The notes under the pieces were generated by a model that was not told the origin of the DNA, did no database searches, and was given only the letters and a program-made list of their open reading frames with translations. DNA of 64,000 nt, taken from Spirosoma rigui (GTDB lineage Bacteria > Bacteroidota > Bacteroidia > Cytophagales > Spirosomataceae). Below, piece by piece: positions 1 to 8,331 of this stretch. Where the stretch lies: NCBI RefSeq assembly GCF_002067135.1, contig NZ_CP020105.1, forward strand, positions 3,906,001 to 3,970,000, written 5' to 3'. The translations under genes and the position numbers were made by a program. Numbering within the stretch: position 1 is the stretch's first letter; each line of letters opens with the position of its first letter.

Positions 1-2
1 GC

Positions 3-254
3 AACGCGGATCGCATGATGGTGTCCAAAGTATTACGTACCCTGGAAGACAAAGGGTTCATCAGTCGAAAAGAGCACCCCACCGATACCCGAGCCAAAGT
101 TATTACGCTGACCGAAGCGGGTGCAATGGTTTTGCAAAAAGCACTCCGGGAGGCCGAGCAGGCAGACGTCGCTTTTTTTTCGCTCTCAGGAACCGAACTT
201 TCCCGCTTCAATCAAACAATGAGTGCTCTGATCGATCAAAACAAGGACGCATAA
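3..254 (+). CDS. MarR-family transcriptional regulator, C-terminal part
   Basis: The window opens inside this gene; the reading frame is already open at the first base and only about 83 codons are visible. The text TSKVLRTLEDKGFI-like recognition helix followed by a basic wing with HPTDTRAKVITLTEAG is the standard end of the winged helix in MarR repressors, which bind palindromic operators as dimers and often respond to phenolic or oxidant ligands. The remaining helices after the wing would form the dimer interface. The N-terminal half and any regulated neighbour lie upstream of the window, so ligand and targets cannot be inferred. The in-frame ATG at position 15 is internal, not the start. 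Confidence 0.85.
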   Translation, partial: NADRMMVSKVLRTLEDKGFISRKEHPTDTRAKVITLTEAGAMVLQKALREAEQADVAFFSLSGTELSRFNQTMSALIDQNKDA

Positions 255-572
255 CCCCTATTTCAGTTTTGTGATTTTTGGTCGTCGGCTCGGCGCAGCT
301 ACTACCAAATCGCTACGCTGACTATACCGTCTTGGGGTGGGGGTGCGCGGGCGAATGCTCATTTGGAGAAACATTGACCTGTTGAACTCGCTGTTTACCC
401 TACCTCAAAAATCGCTCATTCTTTAGATACAGCAGCCTTTCCAAAATTGCATCAGGAAGGGCTTTTTACCGTAATCTCATGAAGAGGAGTAGGGGAGAGT
501 CAATAGTGTGTACCAGAAGTATGAACAGAAGTAATACCTTTGTTACGTCTACATTTCCCCGCTTTTCACCAA
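255..572. other. Intergenic, no gene recognised
   Basis: About 320 bases without a convincing gene. A short open stretch of about 34 codons ending at the TGA near 479-481 has protein-like composition but no start codon and no recognised family. No terminator hairpin with a T-run was seen after the MarR gene. Confidence 0.4.
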
Positions 573-1385
573 ATGTGCAAGTACGTATCGGCAGTTCTTT
601 TGTTGTTCTTTTCGCTTCATTCCATTGCTCAGCAACCAGCCTCCCCTAAAATTAAGGTGCTGCTGTTAGGAAGTATTCACTTTACTCCCTCCACTCAGGA
701 TGTCTATCAAAATAAGCAGATTAACCTCACCGATAGGCAAGCACAAGCGCAACTCGAGCAGGTGCTAACGCAATTAAGTCAGTTTGCCCCTAACCAAATC
801 TGCGTCGAAGTGCCCACCCAAAAACAACGCAAAATTGACAGTGTCTACCAGCAGTACCTGAAGGGGCAATACAAACTGGGCACGGATGAAACCGAACAGA
901 TTGCCTACCCCTTGGCCAAACGTCTCCACTTACCCACCGTAACCTGTGTCAACTACCGAGGTTCATTCGATTTGGATGCGGTTAACAACTATGCCAGGGA
1001 CAACAACCAGACCGACCAGCTTGCGGCTTTGGATCGGTTCGCAGCCAGCACAGCGGCTGGCGTGGTAGCTGCTCAGCAGGAAAAGTCGATCGCTGACTTA
1101 TTTCGATTTATCAACTCCAAAGAAGAGTTGACCAAAAATGCTGCGATCTACACGGCCTACGCCACGCGGATTGGACAGGGAGCGGCCTATCCCGGTACGG
1201 ACCTAGTAGCAAACTGGTACAGTACCAATCTGCATATCTACACCAACATCTTGCGGGCCATTCGTCCCACTGACAAGTCGATCATGGTCTTGTTTGGTTA
1301 TGGGCACATTACCATTTTAAAACACCTTTTCGAAACAAACCCACTATTTGAGGTGGTTGAGGTAGCTGATATAATCAGGGAATAA
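573..1385 (+). CDS. DUF5694-type exported protein (TraB/GumN-like region)
   Basis: The protein of about 270 residues starts with a typical signal peptide (MCKYVSAVLLLFFSLHSIAQ) and continues with KIKVLLLGSIHF, the conserved opening of DUF5694 proteins, which resemble the TraB/GumN group. Function is not established for the family; a metal-dependent hydrolase role has been suggested for TraB-like folds only. I chose the ATG at 573 over the TTG at 540 because it places the signal peptide at the very N-terminus. The gene stands alone with gaps on both sides. Family assignment is from memory of the motif, so moderate confidence. Confidence 0.65.
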   Translation: MCKYVSAVLLLFFSLHSIAQQPASPKIKVLLLGSIHFTPSTQDVYQNKQINLTDRQAQAQLEQVLTQLSQFAPNQICVEVPTQKQRKIDSVYQQYLKGQYKLGTDETEQIAYPLAKRLHLPTVTCVNYRGSFDLDAVNNYARDNNQTDQLAALDRFAASTAAGVVAAQQEKSIADLFRFINSKEELTKNAAIYTAYATRIGQGAAYPGTDLVANWYSTNLHIYTNILRAIRPTDKSIMVLFGYGHITILKHLFETNPLFEVVEVADIIRE

Positions 1386-1783
1386 GTACGCAAAATCATC
1401 CTTACAGGGACCGCAAGAAAAGTATCGTGGCTGCTTTTTTTCTGACCAGGTTCCCATTCGTTTAGCCGACCAAACCGGCCGGCCACGCAGTCGGCCTCAG
1501 CGCGCAACACACCTTGACGGCTGCGGGTGACGACCTCCTGACGCAGTGGGGTGATTTTAGTGATCGCTCACGAATCTGCTAAATCACCCCTTTCCGACGG
1601 TGAATGGTTTCTCTGGCCCCGCCGATCAGGGTGTCCAAAATGCACTCAATTTGGTCATGGTCATCAGCACCGACAACCCGTCTGGTTGGGCGTATGCGCT
1701 TAGGTCTGTTTTTGATTCTGAAAATCAGCCTGTTGGGGTTCCTGATTCGACGCAAGCATATAGTCTAAAAACTTAAGGCACAG
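1386..1783. other. Intergenic with possible gene remnant
   Basis: Nothing intact is seen here. Two short protein-like stretches in neighbouring frames (about 1467-1581 and 1564-1776) suggest a decayed gene; the second is listed separately. Confidence 0.4.
1564..1776 (+). pseudogene. Possible remnant of an exported/adhesin-like protein C-terminus
   Basis: An open stretch of 70 codons ending at TAA 1774-1776 has no start codon and reads as plausible protein (for example NGFSGPADQGVQNALNL, then STDNPSGWAYALRSVFD). Just upstream another frame reads AGHAVGLSAQHTLTAAGDD before stopping at 1579-1581, which suggests one decayed gene with a frameshift near 1570-1590. I recognise no family. Chance open frames of this size are common in GC-rich DNA, so this is a weak call. 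Confidence 0.25.
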
Positions 1784-1820
1784 AAAAAGCCGTACCAGGT
1801 GAACTGAGTACGGCTTTTTT
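1784..1820 (-). terminator. Intrinsic terminator of the downstream minus-strand reductase gene
   Basis: Perfect 12-base arms AAAAAGCCGTAC and GTACGGCTTTTT flank a short loop, giving a GC-rich stem with an A-run on one side and a T-run on the other. It sits 58 bases past the stop of the minus-strand gene ending at 1878 and could also stop plus-strand transcription. Confidence 0.85.
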
Positions 1821-1877
1821 GTGAAGTTGGTGTAATGTTATAAACACCTTTCCATGTTAAGGGGAGCGCGTGGCTGG

Positions 1878-2603
1878 CTACTTTAACTTGATGCCCTGCG
1901 CTTCCATTTGCTTTTCCTGGGCAGCGTGATTGGCCAAAAACTGCGCGTGTTGCTGCTCGGTACGCTCGGTACCCATGCTTTTCAACTGCTCCTCTAGGGC
2001 CTGGGCCGACATATCGGCTGCGTAGCACGGTGTGCCGGGCTGCTGCCGCCACGATTCATGCAAGCTGCCATCATCTACCGCATCAAAGCCAAGTTCATCC
2101 ACTAGAGCCATTACTTTTTGCTTGGCAGCGGGTTCATCGCCAGCCACGGGCAAACCGATACGATCAGGTGTGCCCGCGGGTTTGCCTAACGTTTCCAGGT
2201 GGTCGGCCAGGATGTTGTTGAACACCTTTACTACGGGCCTACCCAGGTGCTGCTGTACCCATTCGCTTTCGGTCAATTCACCGTGTTCAAGTTCGGCAAT
2301 GCGTCCATCCCGCAACAGGGGATAGTAGTTGCTGGTATCAATGACTGGTACCTCGGAGGGTACGCCATCGAATAGGTCTTTGGGCAGATCGGGAATATTC
2401 TTAAGCGGAATGGTTACCACAACGATTTCGCCGTAGTGAGCCGCTTCGTGGGCCGTAACGGGCGTAGCACCGGTTTTTTGGGCCACTTCCCCCAGGGTTT
2501 CAGGGCCACGCGAGTTGGCAATAGCCACTGAATGGCCAAGGCTGGTGAGCCGAGTGGCTAGCGCACTGCCAATGAAGCCGGCTCCGATGATTCCTATTTT
2601 CAT
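1878..2603 (-). CDS. NAD(P)-binding F420-reductase-like oxidoreductase
   Basis: The 241-residue protein begins MKIGIIGAGFIGSALATRL, a Rossmann GxGxxG fingerprint at residues 6-11, followed by ANSRGPE, the short NADP-phosphate-binding loop typical of the F420H2:NADP oxidoreductase / NADP-oxidoreductase group. KVFNNI in the middle is the conserved second half of that family. Bacteroidota generally do not make F420, so the real substrate is probably another small carbonyl compound or flavin; this is inference. It is monocistronic, with a terminator just downstream and 650 bases of gene-poor DNA upstream. Confidence 0.8.
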   Translation of the reverse strand: MKIGIIGAGFIGSALATRLTSLGHSVAIANSRGPETLGEVAQKTGATPVTAHEAAHYGEIVVVTIPLKNIPDLPKDLFDGVPSEVPVIDTSNYYPLLRDGRIAELEHGELTESEWVQQHLGRPVVKVFNNILADHLETLGKPAGTPDRIGLPVAGDEPAAKQKVMALVDELGFDAVDDGSLHESWRQQPGTPCYAADMSAQALEEQLKSMGTERTEQQHAQFLANHAAQEKQMEAQGIKLK

Positions 2604-3257
2604 GTTAGTTACAATGATTGAGTTATGAGCCTATACTTTACGTAGCTCGGGATTTTAACCCGCTGATAAGTGGATTGTTTACCTGTGCCTTTTAGGCAGG
2701 TTCCCTTGAGTTCTCTGCGAATTGGGTATAGACGTTCAGCTAATCGCGTATGCTAGCCACATCAGCCATTACACCATGTATTTCGCACTGAAGATGCCAC
2801 AGGTTGTTGAAGAAATCGAAAGCTTCCAAAAGAGCAGGCTAACATTCTCCCCGCCGTGTAAACGCATGATTGTGGCTAAACCTGGGAAACCCCACCGACG
2901 ACTACTCGTGGCGAGCGTATTGGTCCACAGCTTCACGACAAAATGTAGTAGTGAATCAATAAATCGAGCAAAGAAATAATTGGCGTCAGTCACCAGCCAG
3001 TAAAGTCAGCAGTCGCTTACGGTGGCTTGTTGGTGCCCGACGTTGTGCCTGAATGAACTCAGGCGGTTTCGATGGGACGCACAGACAGGCTGAACGAGTA
3101 GACCTGTTTTCGTTTGGGCTGCATCGGTAACCAGAGAAGATAGACTTGATAGCTGTTCCCAGGCGGGCACCTTCCCTTTCGGCTACAACGTAGCGACTTT
3201 CAGCTACATCCATTGGTTGATTGCTGCTGAGCTTTGCCACAACAAAAAACGAAAATT
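2604..3257. other. Gene-poor 650-base gap
   Basis: No intact gene is recognised. An 85-codon plus-strand frame (2722-2979) and an 84-codon minus-strand frame (2986-3240, with a stretch MDVAESRYVVAEREGARLG) are open, but neither has a recognisable family or a clear start context. The stretch may hold decayed genes. Confidence 0.35.
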
Positions 3258-4040
3258 ATGGACTTAGCCAACAGCACCATCCTGATCACGGGCGGAACCA
3301 GTGGTATTGGTTTATCGCTCGTCAAACAACTCAGCCAACTAGGGGCTACCCTCATCGTTACAGGACGTAACCCAGACGCCTTACACCAGGCCAAACAGCA
3401 ATTTCCCCTTATTCACATCGTGCAAAGCGATGTAAGCAATCCCGCGGACGTTACCCAGTTGTACCAGACCGTTACCCATCGGTTTCCCGCTCTAAACATG
3501 ATCATTAACAATGCCGGGCTAATGCGGCTGATCGATTTGCAGGAGACGAGCCACGATCCGGAAGACATACTCCGGGAAATCAACACCAACCTGTCCGGGA
3601 CGATCCAGATGGTGCAGCAATTTTTGCCGCACCTGTTAACCCAAAAAAAAGCCGCAATCGTCAATGTCTCATCAGCCATTGCGTTTATGACCTATTCATC
3701 CGCCCCCATTTACAGTGCCTCCAAAGCAGGGGTTCACGCGTACACAAAAGCACTGCGGTTACAACTTGACGACACAAACGTAAGTGTGTTCGAACTCATA
3801 CCGCCGGGTGTTAACACCAATCTTCAGCGTAGCTGGGCAATTCAGCCTGACCTAGGCCAAATGATGGATGTCGATAAACTGGTACGCATTGCCGTTAAAG
3901 GATTGCTGAACGATACGGTTGAGATAAGACCGGGTTTGGTAAATATGATCCGGTTAGCGAGCCGGATTGCGCCCGGCTTCATCGAGCGAAACGTAGGACA
4001 CCGTGCGTTTAAAAATTTTAAACAGGCCCGTAAGCAATGA
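3258..4040 (+). CDS. Short-chain dehydrogenase/reductase (DltE-like)
   Basis: A 260-residue classical SDR. TGGTSGIG near the N-terminus binds the nucleotide, NNAG is the structural motif, and YSASK carries the catalytic Tyr and Lys, with the Ser in NVSSAIAF before it. The PPGVNT loop after the active site matches DltE/YdfG-like oxidoreductases. The ATG at 3258 is preferred to the TTG at 3234 because it begins right before the first beta strand. Its stop overlaps the start of the next gene (ATGATG at 4037), and an AraC regulator follows, so the three probably form one unit. The substrate is unknown. Confidence 0.88.
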   Translation: MDLANSTILITGGTSGIGLSLVKQLSQLGATLIVTGRNPDALHQAKQQFPLIHIVQSDVSNPADVTQLYQTVTHRFPALNMIINNAGLMRLIDLQETSHDPEDILREINTNLSGTIQMVQQFLPHLLTQKKAAIVNVSSAIAFMTYSSAPIYSASKAGVHAYTKALRLQLDDTNVSVFELIPPGVNTNLQRSWAIQPDLGQMMDVDKLVRIAVKGLLNDTVEIRPGLVNMIRLASRIAPGFIERNVGHRAFKNFKQARKQ

Positions 4041-4387
4041 TGAAAACGTTATTATCTGCAGGGCTGTTGGCTCTATCGGCTTTTCTAAGCATCAAACATG
4101 GTTGGGATTCTTTTCGACCTGCCACTGCCGAACAAACGAGCCTGATGGCAGAGTTGGGCATCACTAAAGCCACCATGCCATTTTTTGGGGTATTTTCCAT
4201 CATTATCGGCTTGCTGCTGCTTTTGCCACAAACTTTTTTTATTAGTAATATCCTGAACGCAGTGACCATCGTACTGATCATGGCCTTTTCGATACGAGCC
4301 GGTAATGTGAGCATGGCCTTGATGGAAATCCCGTTTCTGGCGATGCCGCTGCTATTAATCTGGTTGAAGTATCCGTTCAAATTCTGA
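4037..4387 (+). CDS. Small four-helix membrane protein, DoxX-like
   Basis: The 116-residue product is almost entirely hydrophobic, with about four membrane segments (residues 4-20, 48-65, 68-88 and 92-112). Length and layout fit the DoxX-like small membrane proteins common in Bacteroidota, which are usually annotated without a known function. It overlaps the end of the SDR gene by four bases and is followed 14 bases later by an AraC regulator, so translational coupling within one operon is likely. Confidence 0.65.
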   Translation: MMKTLLSAGLLALSAFLSIKHGWDSFRPATAEQTSLMAELGITKATMPFFGVFSIIIGLLLLLPQTFFISNILNAVTIVLIMAFSIRAGNVSMALMEIPFLAMPLLLIWLKYPFKF

Positions 4388-4401
4388 TCCCACTATACGT
4401 C

Positions 4402-5310
4402 ATGGCAACGTCGAACCTGTTCCGAATTAACTCCATCTCGCAAATACACCGGCTTATGGGCCTCCCTAAGCCCCAGCATCCCCTTATTGGCATCATCGAT
4501 CTGAAAAACCTCAAAGCCGACCCGGCTATCAATGCCGTTGTTTTTGATTTGTATGTTGTCTCGCTGAAACGCGGTTGCGACAAACTTATCTATGGTCAGC
4601 AACCCTATGATTTTGATGAAGGCTTGATGGCGTTTATGTCCCCCGGCCAGATTCTACGAGGTGAAGAAAACGGAGTGCCATCTCAGCTTGACGGTTGGAT
4701 GCTGTTCATTCATCCCGACTTTTTGTGGCATACAGCCCTATCCAGAAAAATGAAGCAGTACGATTTTTTTGGGTATTCTGCTCACGAGGCTTTGTTTCTG
4801 TCGGACAAAGAAGAAACCATCATTAACGGGATTATTGACACCATCCGAGGGGAGTACCAGGCCAATATGGACAAGTTTAGCCAGGATGTTATTGTTGCTC
4901 ACCTGGAGGTGCTGTTCACCTATGCCCAACGGTTTTACGAACGCCAGTTTATCACCCGTAAAATTACCAATAGTAAGTTGTTGGAACGGGTAGACGACAT
5001 GCTGACAGCGTACTTCAGGGGTGATGATCTACTTGCGAAAGGTCTGCCTACCGTTCAGCAAATTGCCCAAACGCTGCATGTTTCGACAAAATACCTGAGT
5101 AGTTTGTTGAAGCAGCTAACGGGCCAAACCACGCAGCAACTCATCCACGAAAAGCTCATTGAACGAGCTAAGGAACGATTATCAACGACGGAATTGTCAG
5201 TTAGCGAAATCGCGTATGAATTAGGTTTTGAGCATCCGCAGTCGTTCAGCAAGCTATTTAAAGCCAGGACAGCTCAGAGCCCGCTGGCGTTTAGAGCTTC
5301 GTTTAATTGA
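4402..5310 (+). CDS. AraC-family transcriptional regulator
   Basis: The 302-residue protein ends in the double helix-turn-helix of the AraC family. The first helix pair is VQQIAQTLHVSTKYLSSLLK and the second is SEIAYELGFEHPQSFSKLFK, followed by the family-typical SPLAFR. The N-terminal two thirds would be a cupin-like sensing domain with an unknown ligand. It is the third gene of a tight SDR/DoxX-like/AraC group and probably controls that group or its own promoter; no operator could be picked out. The ATG at 4402 is the only sensible start. Confidence 0.9.
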   Translation: MATSNLFRINSISQIHRLMGLPKPQHPLIGIIDLKNLKADPAINAVVFDLYVVSLKRGCDKLIYGQQPYDFDEGLMAFMSPGQILRGEENGVPSQLDGWMLFIHPDFLWHTALSRKMKQYDFFGYSAHEALFLSDKEETIINGIIDTIRGEYQANMDKFSQDVIVAHLEVLFTYAQRFYERQFITRKITNSKLLERVDDMLTAYFRGDDLLAKGLPTVQQIAQTLHVSTKYLSSLLKQLTGQTTQQLIHEKLIERAKERLSTTELSVSEIAYELGFEHPQSFSKLFKARTAQSPLAFRASFN

Positions 5311-5539
5311 CGACCAAAATTACTGTTGAGCCTATCGTATAGCACGGGATGACATTGTGATAGAACAACGGTCGAAGTCGATCACCGTTCAGAAAAATGT
5401 CCTTAGTGGTAGCCGCTAGTTTGCCATACACCTGTTCTTGTTGATCAATGGTAGGCACGAAGGGGAACGTAGTGAAAAAGGCACTAAAGATATTGTATTT
5501 CGTTAATTGACAGTTAGTTAAGGTGTGATTTTTTTGGGT
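5303..5539 (-). pseudogene. Possible minus-strand coding remnant
   Basis: Read on the minus strand, 78 codons are open up to a TAA at 5303-5305, with no ATG inside. The translation has natural composition and hydrophobic patterning, for example KYNIFSAFFTTFPFVPTI followed by QEQVYGKLAATTKDIFL and PLFYHNVIPCYTIGSTVIL. It overlaps the last eight bases of the AraC gene. I do not recognise the family. It may be the 3' end of a gene whose front has been lost. Confidence 0.3.
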
Positions 5540-5642
5540 TCAAACCCGACTGATCAGTAAATACGGGTAAATTCCCATAGTGTCGTTGACGCGAAATGCT
5601 GACTTTGGTTATCATAATAGACCCATAATCAGTCTGTCACAC
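5311..5642. other. Intergenic between AraC regulator and SH3-peptidase pseudogene
   Basis: Apart from the possible minus-strand remnant listed separately, I see only a short imperfect palindrome around GGGTTCAAACCC (5537-5548). No clear promoter was identified. Confidence 0.4.
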
Positions 5643-6276
5643 ATGAAAAAATTTCGCGTTACTGCTGATGCCCTAAACCTTCGGAGTGAACCCAGCTTGC
5701 AGGGTATTGTCATCGATATACTGGAAAAGGGCACCGTTGTTGATTGGCTTAACACGTCGGGAGACGGTTACTGGCTGAAGATAATGACGCCTAAGCAGGT
5801 TATAGGCTGGGCTGCCAGTAAATACCTGATTGAAGCGATTGCCCAGCTGGACGGATCGTCAAATTTCCCCTGGATGTCAATTGCCAGAGCAGAGCTGGGA
5901 GTCCGGGAAGTGCTGGGCAACGGAGATAACCCCCCGGATCGTACAGTACCTGCGATCAACTACATTGGGGGCTCCATTCAGTGCACAGGATGAAACGGCG
6001 TGGTGCTCCGCTTTCGTTAATTGGTGTATGGAGCAGGCTGGTTACGCCGGAACCGATTCGGCGTGGGCCCGATCGTGGCTAAACTGGGGCCGCCAGATTG
6101 ATACACCGGTAGCGGGTTGTATTACCGTTTTCAAGCGGGAAGGCGGGGGGCATGTTGCTTTTTTTATCTCAAAGACAAGCACCAGGATCAACGTGCTGGG
6201 CGGCAATCAGAGCAATTGCGTTTGTGAGTTGGGTTACAAAACAGATCGACTCCTGGGTTATCGAGTTCCTCAATAA
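5643..6276 (+). pseudogene. SH3 domain plus TIGR02594-type (CHAP-like) peptidase, frameshifted
   Basis: Two frames together make one protein of about 210 residues. The first (from the ATG at 5643) gives a bacterial SH3 domain (LNLRSEPSLQG, then GWAASKYLIEA) followed by the start of a TIGR02594 domain (PWMSIARAELGVREV). The rest of that domain continues in the +1 frame from about 5936: RIVQYLRSTTLGAPFSAQDE, then TAWCSAFVNWCMEQAGY with the catalytic-type Cys, and GHVAFFI with the His. The break falls at a run of six C (5930-5935); five would restore NPRIVQY. Such proteins cleave peptidoglycan or act as phage/effector-like lysins. Either a genuine frameshift or a sequencing error in the homopolymer. 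Confidence 0.85.
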
Positions 6277-6441
6277 CCGGTGCTTTCGTCAGTGACACCT
6301 TCAGGGCACCACGTCAACCGCCGATCGGACCAGGCGTTTGATCCGGGTGAGCTTGTCGCTGTGCTCAGGTAAAGCAGCGGTCGTATCACCTCAATCATTA
6401 CAAAACAGTAAATACACAACCCGGGATCTAACCAGTCGCCC

Positions 6442-6654
6442 TTGTTGTGTACATTGCCGCGGGGAAACGTTGAACATATTCATACGTTTGACTTTTACGA
6501 TAGCAGGGCTGCAATCACCAGTAAACACAAGACTGTTAAACGGGGTAAACGACGAACACAGATTGTTTTCTCCGATCCGCCATCTGAGTGGGAGGATAAG
6601 AAAAAAAGAAAGGTATGGTACTACGTGCCAACCGTCTATTGGCGTACTGAATGA
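6442..6654 (+). CDS. Possible small basic hypothetical protein
   Basis: A frame of up to 70 codons whose last 55 look like real protein, rich in Lys/Arg, Trp and Tyr (KTVKRGKRRTQIVF, EWEDKKKRKVWYYVPTVYW). No ATG is available; TTG codons at 6442, 6445 or 6454 could start it, or its front may be lost. Its TGA overlaps the ATG of the following DUF6624 gene (6651), the usual layout of coupled genes. No family recognised. The upstream 6277-6441 stretch holds nothing clear. Confidence 0.35.
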   Translation: MLCTLPRGNVEHIHTFDFYDSRAAITSKHKTVKRGKRRTQIVFSDPPSEWEDKKKRKVWYYVPTVYWRTE

Positions 6655-7343
6655 AGTATTTTCTCCGAAGTCTTGCTGCTATTGGGATAGTTATGTTGGC
6701 CACCATAGTGGCGGAGGCCCAGCTGAATTTACCACTCAAGAAGCAGTTAGACAGCATATATAGAACGGATCAACTGTACAGAGATTACCTGTCTTCTATA
6801 GAGAATGGTACAGTAATGGACAGTCTGAGTACTGCATTTAGGGTGACAAAGGAGGATCTTCCCGCCCTGTTGTGGACAAAACAAAATGAAATTGATCGGA
6901 ACAATTTGAGCCTGGTAGAAAGGTTGTTTAGTAAGTACGGCTACCCGGGCAAAACGTTGGTAGGGACACCAACGAATGAAGCCGCCTGGTTCGTTATTCA
7001 GCATTCGCCAGCTATTGAAACGTATTATCCACGTATCAGACAGGCCGGTAGGCAAAATGAAATACCCTGGTATCTGGTGGCAATGATGCAGGATCGTTTG
7101 TTAAGCCAGCAGGGCAAACCCCAGCTTTATGGTACGCAGGTACTTTGTTATCCACCCAAAGAAAAACCGGACCATGCTGAGTGCTTTGTGTGGCTAGTTA
7201 AAAAACCGATGGGCGTAAACAAACGCCGTAGAAAGGCGGGTTTTCCGAATTCTGTCGAAGAGAATGCAACGCAGTTGGGAGTACACTACAAGGTACTTAC
7301 TAGGCGACAGGTTAAGAAGCTATACGAGACTCCCCAGGAATAA
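6651..7343 (+). CDS. DUF6624 domain exported protein
   Basis: The 230-residue protein has an N-terminal signal peptide ending in VAEAQ. The middle carries KYGYPGKTLVGTPTNEAAWF, VIQH, and later QDRLLSQQGKPQLYGTQV, which together are the hallmark of DUF6624 (LVG...AAW..IQH...GKPQLYGTQ). No biochemical role is known for this family. The start overlaps the stop of a small upstream frame. A stand-alone exported protein of unknown job. Confidence 0.75.
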   Translation: MKYFLRSLAAIGIVMLATIVAEAQLNLPLKKQLDSIYRTDQLYRDYLSSIENGTVMDSLSTAFRVTKEDLPALLWTKQNEIDRNNLSLVERLFSKYGYPGKTLVGTPTNEAAWFVIQHSPAIETYYPRIRQAGRQNEIPWYLVAMMQDRLLSQQGKPQLYGTQVLCYPPKEKPDHAECFVWLVKKPMGVNKRRRKAGFPNSVEENATQLGVHYKVLTRRQVKKLYETPQE

Positions 7344-7518
7344 TGTCGGGTGTCGTGATTTCGATACCACTTACCGGCACAAGTCGCGCCTGCGAACTAT
7401 CAGCGGGAACACAAACGACACTCTTCGCCGTTCGGCCTCTAATAACCTTAAATTTCCTTAAAACGTACCGCTGGCGCAACGACTTGCCGCGTGTTCAGCG
7501 TTACTGGTATCGAATGCC

Positions 7519-8331
7519 ATGACAACACCACACCCGCCAACGGCCGCGAATCTGGTTATCGACTGGGGGAACACGACGGTGAAAACCGGCTGGTTCAACG
7601 GATCAACACTGCTGGATGTCCGGCGCTATGACTCGCCCGATCCGTTGCTGGCCCAACTGTCAGACCAGTCGCCGATGCCGGTGATCGTTTCATCAACGAG
7701 CCGATCGGCCGCAGGGATCAAAGCCAGACTGGCCGCCCTGGGTAATGACGTGTGGGTTCTGGATGGGATGACCCCCGTACCAATTGGTAACGCCTACGAT
7801 ACACCCCATACGCTGGGGGCTGATCGGGTGGCGGGGGCGGTGGGCGCTGCGGCCCTGTTTCCGGGTGTGCCCAGCCTGATCCTGGATCTGGGCACCTGCC
7901 TGACCGCCGACTTTGTGGACCGGGACGGGGTGTTCCGGGGAGGGCTTATTTCGCCGGGACTGGCCATGCGTTTTCGGGCTATGCACGAACAAACAGCCCG
8001 GTTGCCGCTGGTTGGATTTGACAAGGACGATCCGGCACTTAACGGGGCCGGTCAGAACTGGCCGGCGCTGACGGCAACTAACACCCGACAGGCCATGCAG
8101 AGCGGGGTTGTGAATGGATTGATGCTTGAGATGAATGGGATTATCGACACCTACCGTCGGGAGCAGCCCGGAACCGTCGTGCTCTTGTGCGGGGGCGATG
8201 CCTCTTCCTTTGAAAGTCGTTTGAAAGGGCCGATATTTGCAGTGCCCGAATTAGTGCTGATTGGGTTGAATCGAATTTTACGCTATAATGTTGAGAATTT
8301 ACAAGCGGATACGCCAGACGTTGACGCATAG
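7519..8331 (+). CDS. coaX: Type III pantothenate kinase
   Basis: CoaX phosphorylates pantothenate in the first step of coenzyme A synthesis. The 270-residue sequence has the ASKHA-fold phosphate loop with Asp15 (VIDWGNTTVKTG), the family motif GADR at 100-103 whose Asp is the proposed base, DLGTCLTADFV from residue 123, and GGLISPG at 141-147. The length is normal for the family. Its 3' end overlaps the start of the following outer membrane protein gene by 44 bases, and lptC comes next, a gene order I associate with Bacteroidota. The later CoA enzyme CoaBC is in the same window at 14.5-15.8 kb. Confidence 0.95.
   Translation: MTTPHPPTAANLVIDWGNTTVKTGWFNGSTLLDVRRYDSPDPLLAQLSDQSPMPVIVSSTSRSAAGIKARLAALGNDVWVLDGMTPVPIGNAYDTPHTLGADRVAGAVGAAALFPGVPSLILDLGTCLTADFVDRDGVFRGGLISPGLAMRFRAMHEQTARLPLVGFDKDDPALNGAGQNWPALTATNTRQAMQSGVVNGLMLEMNGIIDTYRREQPGTVVLLCGGDASSFESRLKGPIFAVPELVLIGLNRILRYNVENLQADTPDVDA

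Noticed and set aside
2722..2979. 85-codon plus-strand frame
   Set aside because: Starts with TTG, no recognised family, no conserved context; left as part of a gene-poor gap.
5537..5548. tRNA-like T loop (GGGTTCAAACCC)
   Set aside because: The surrounding bases do not form an acceptor stem or anticodon arm.
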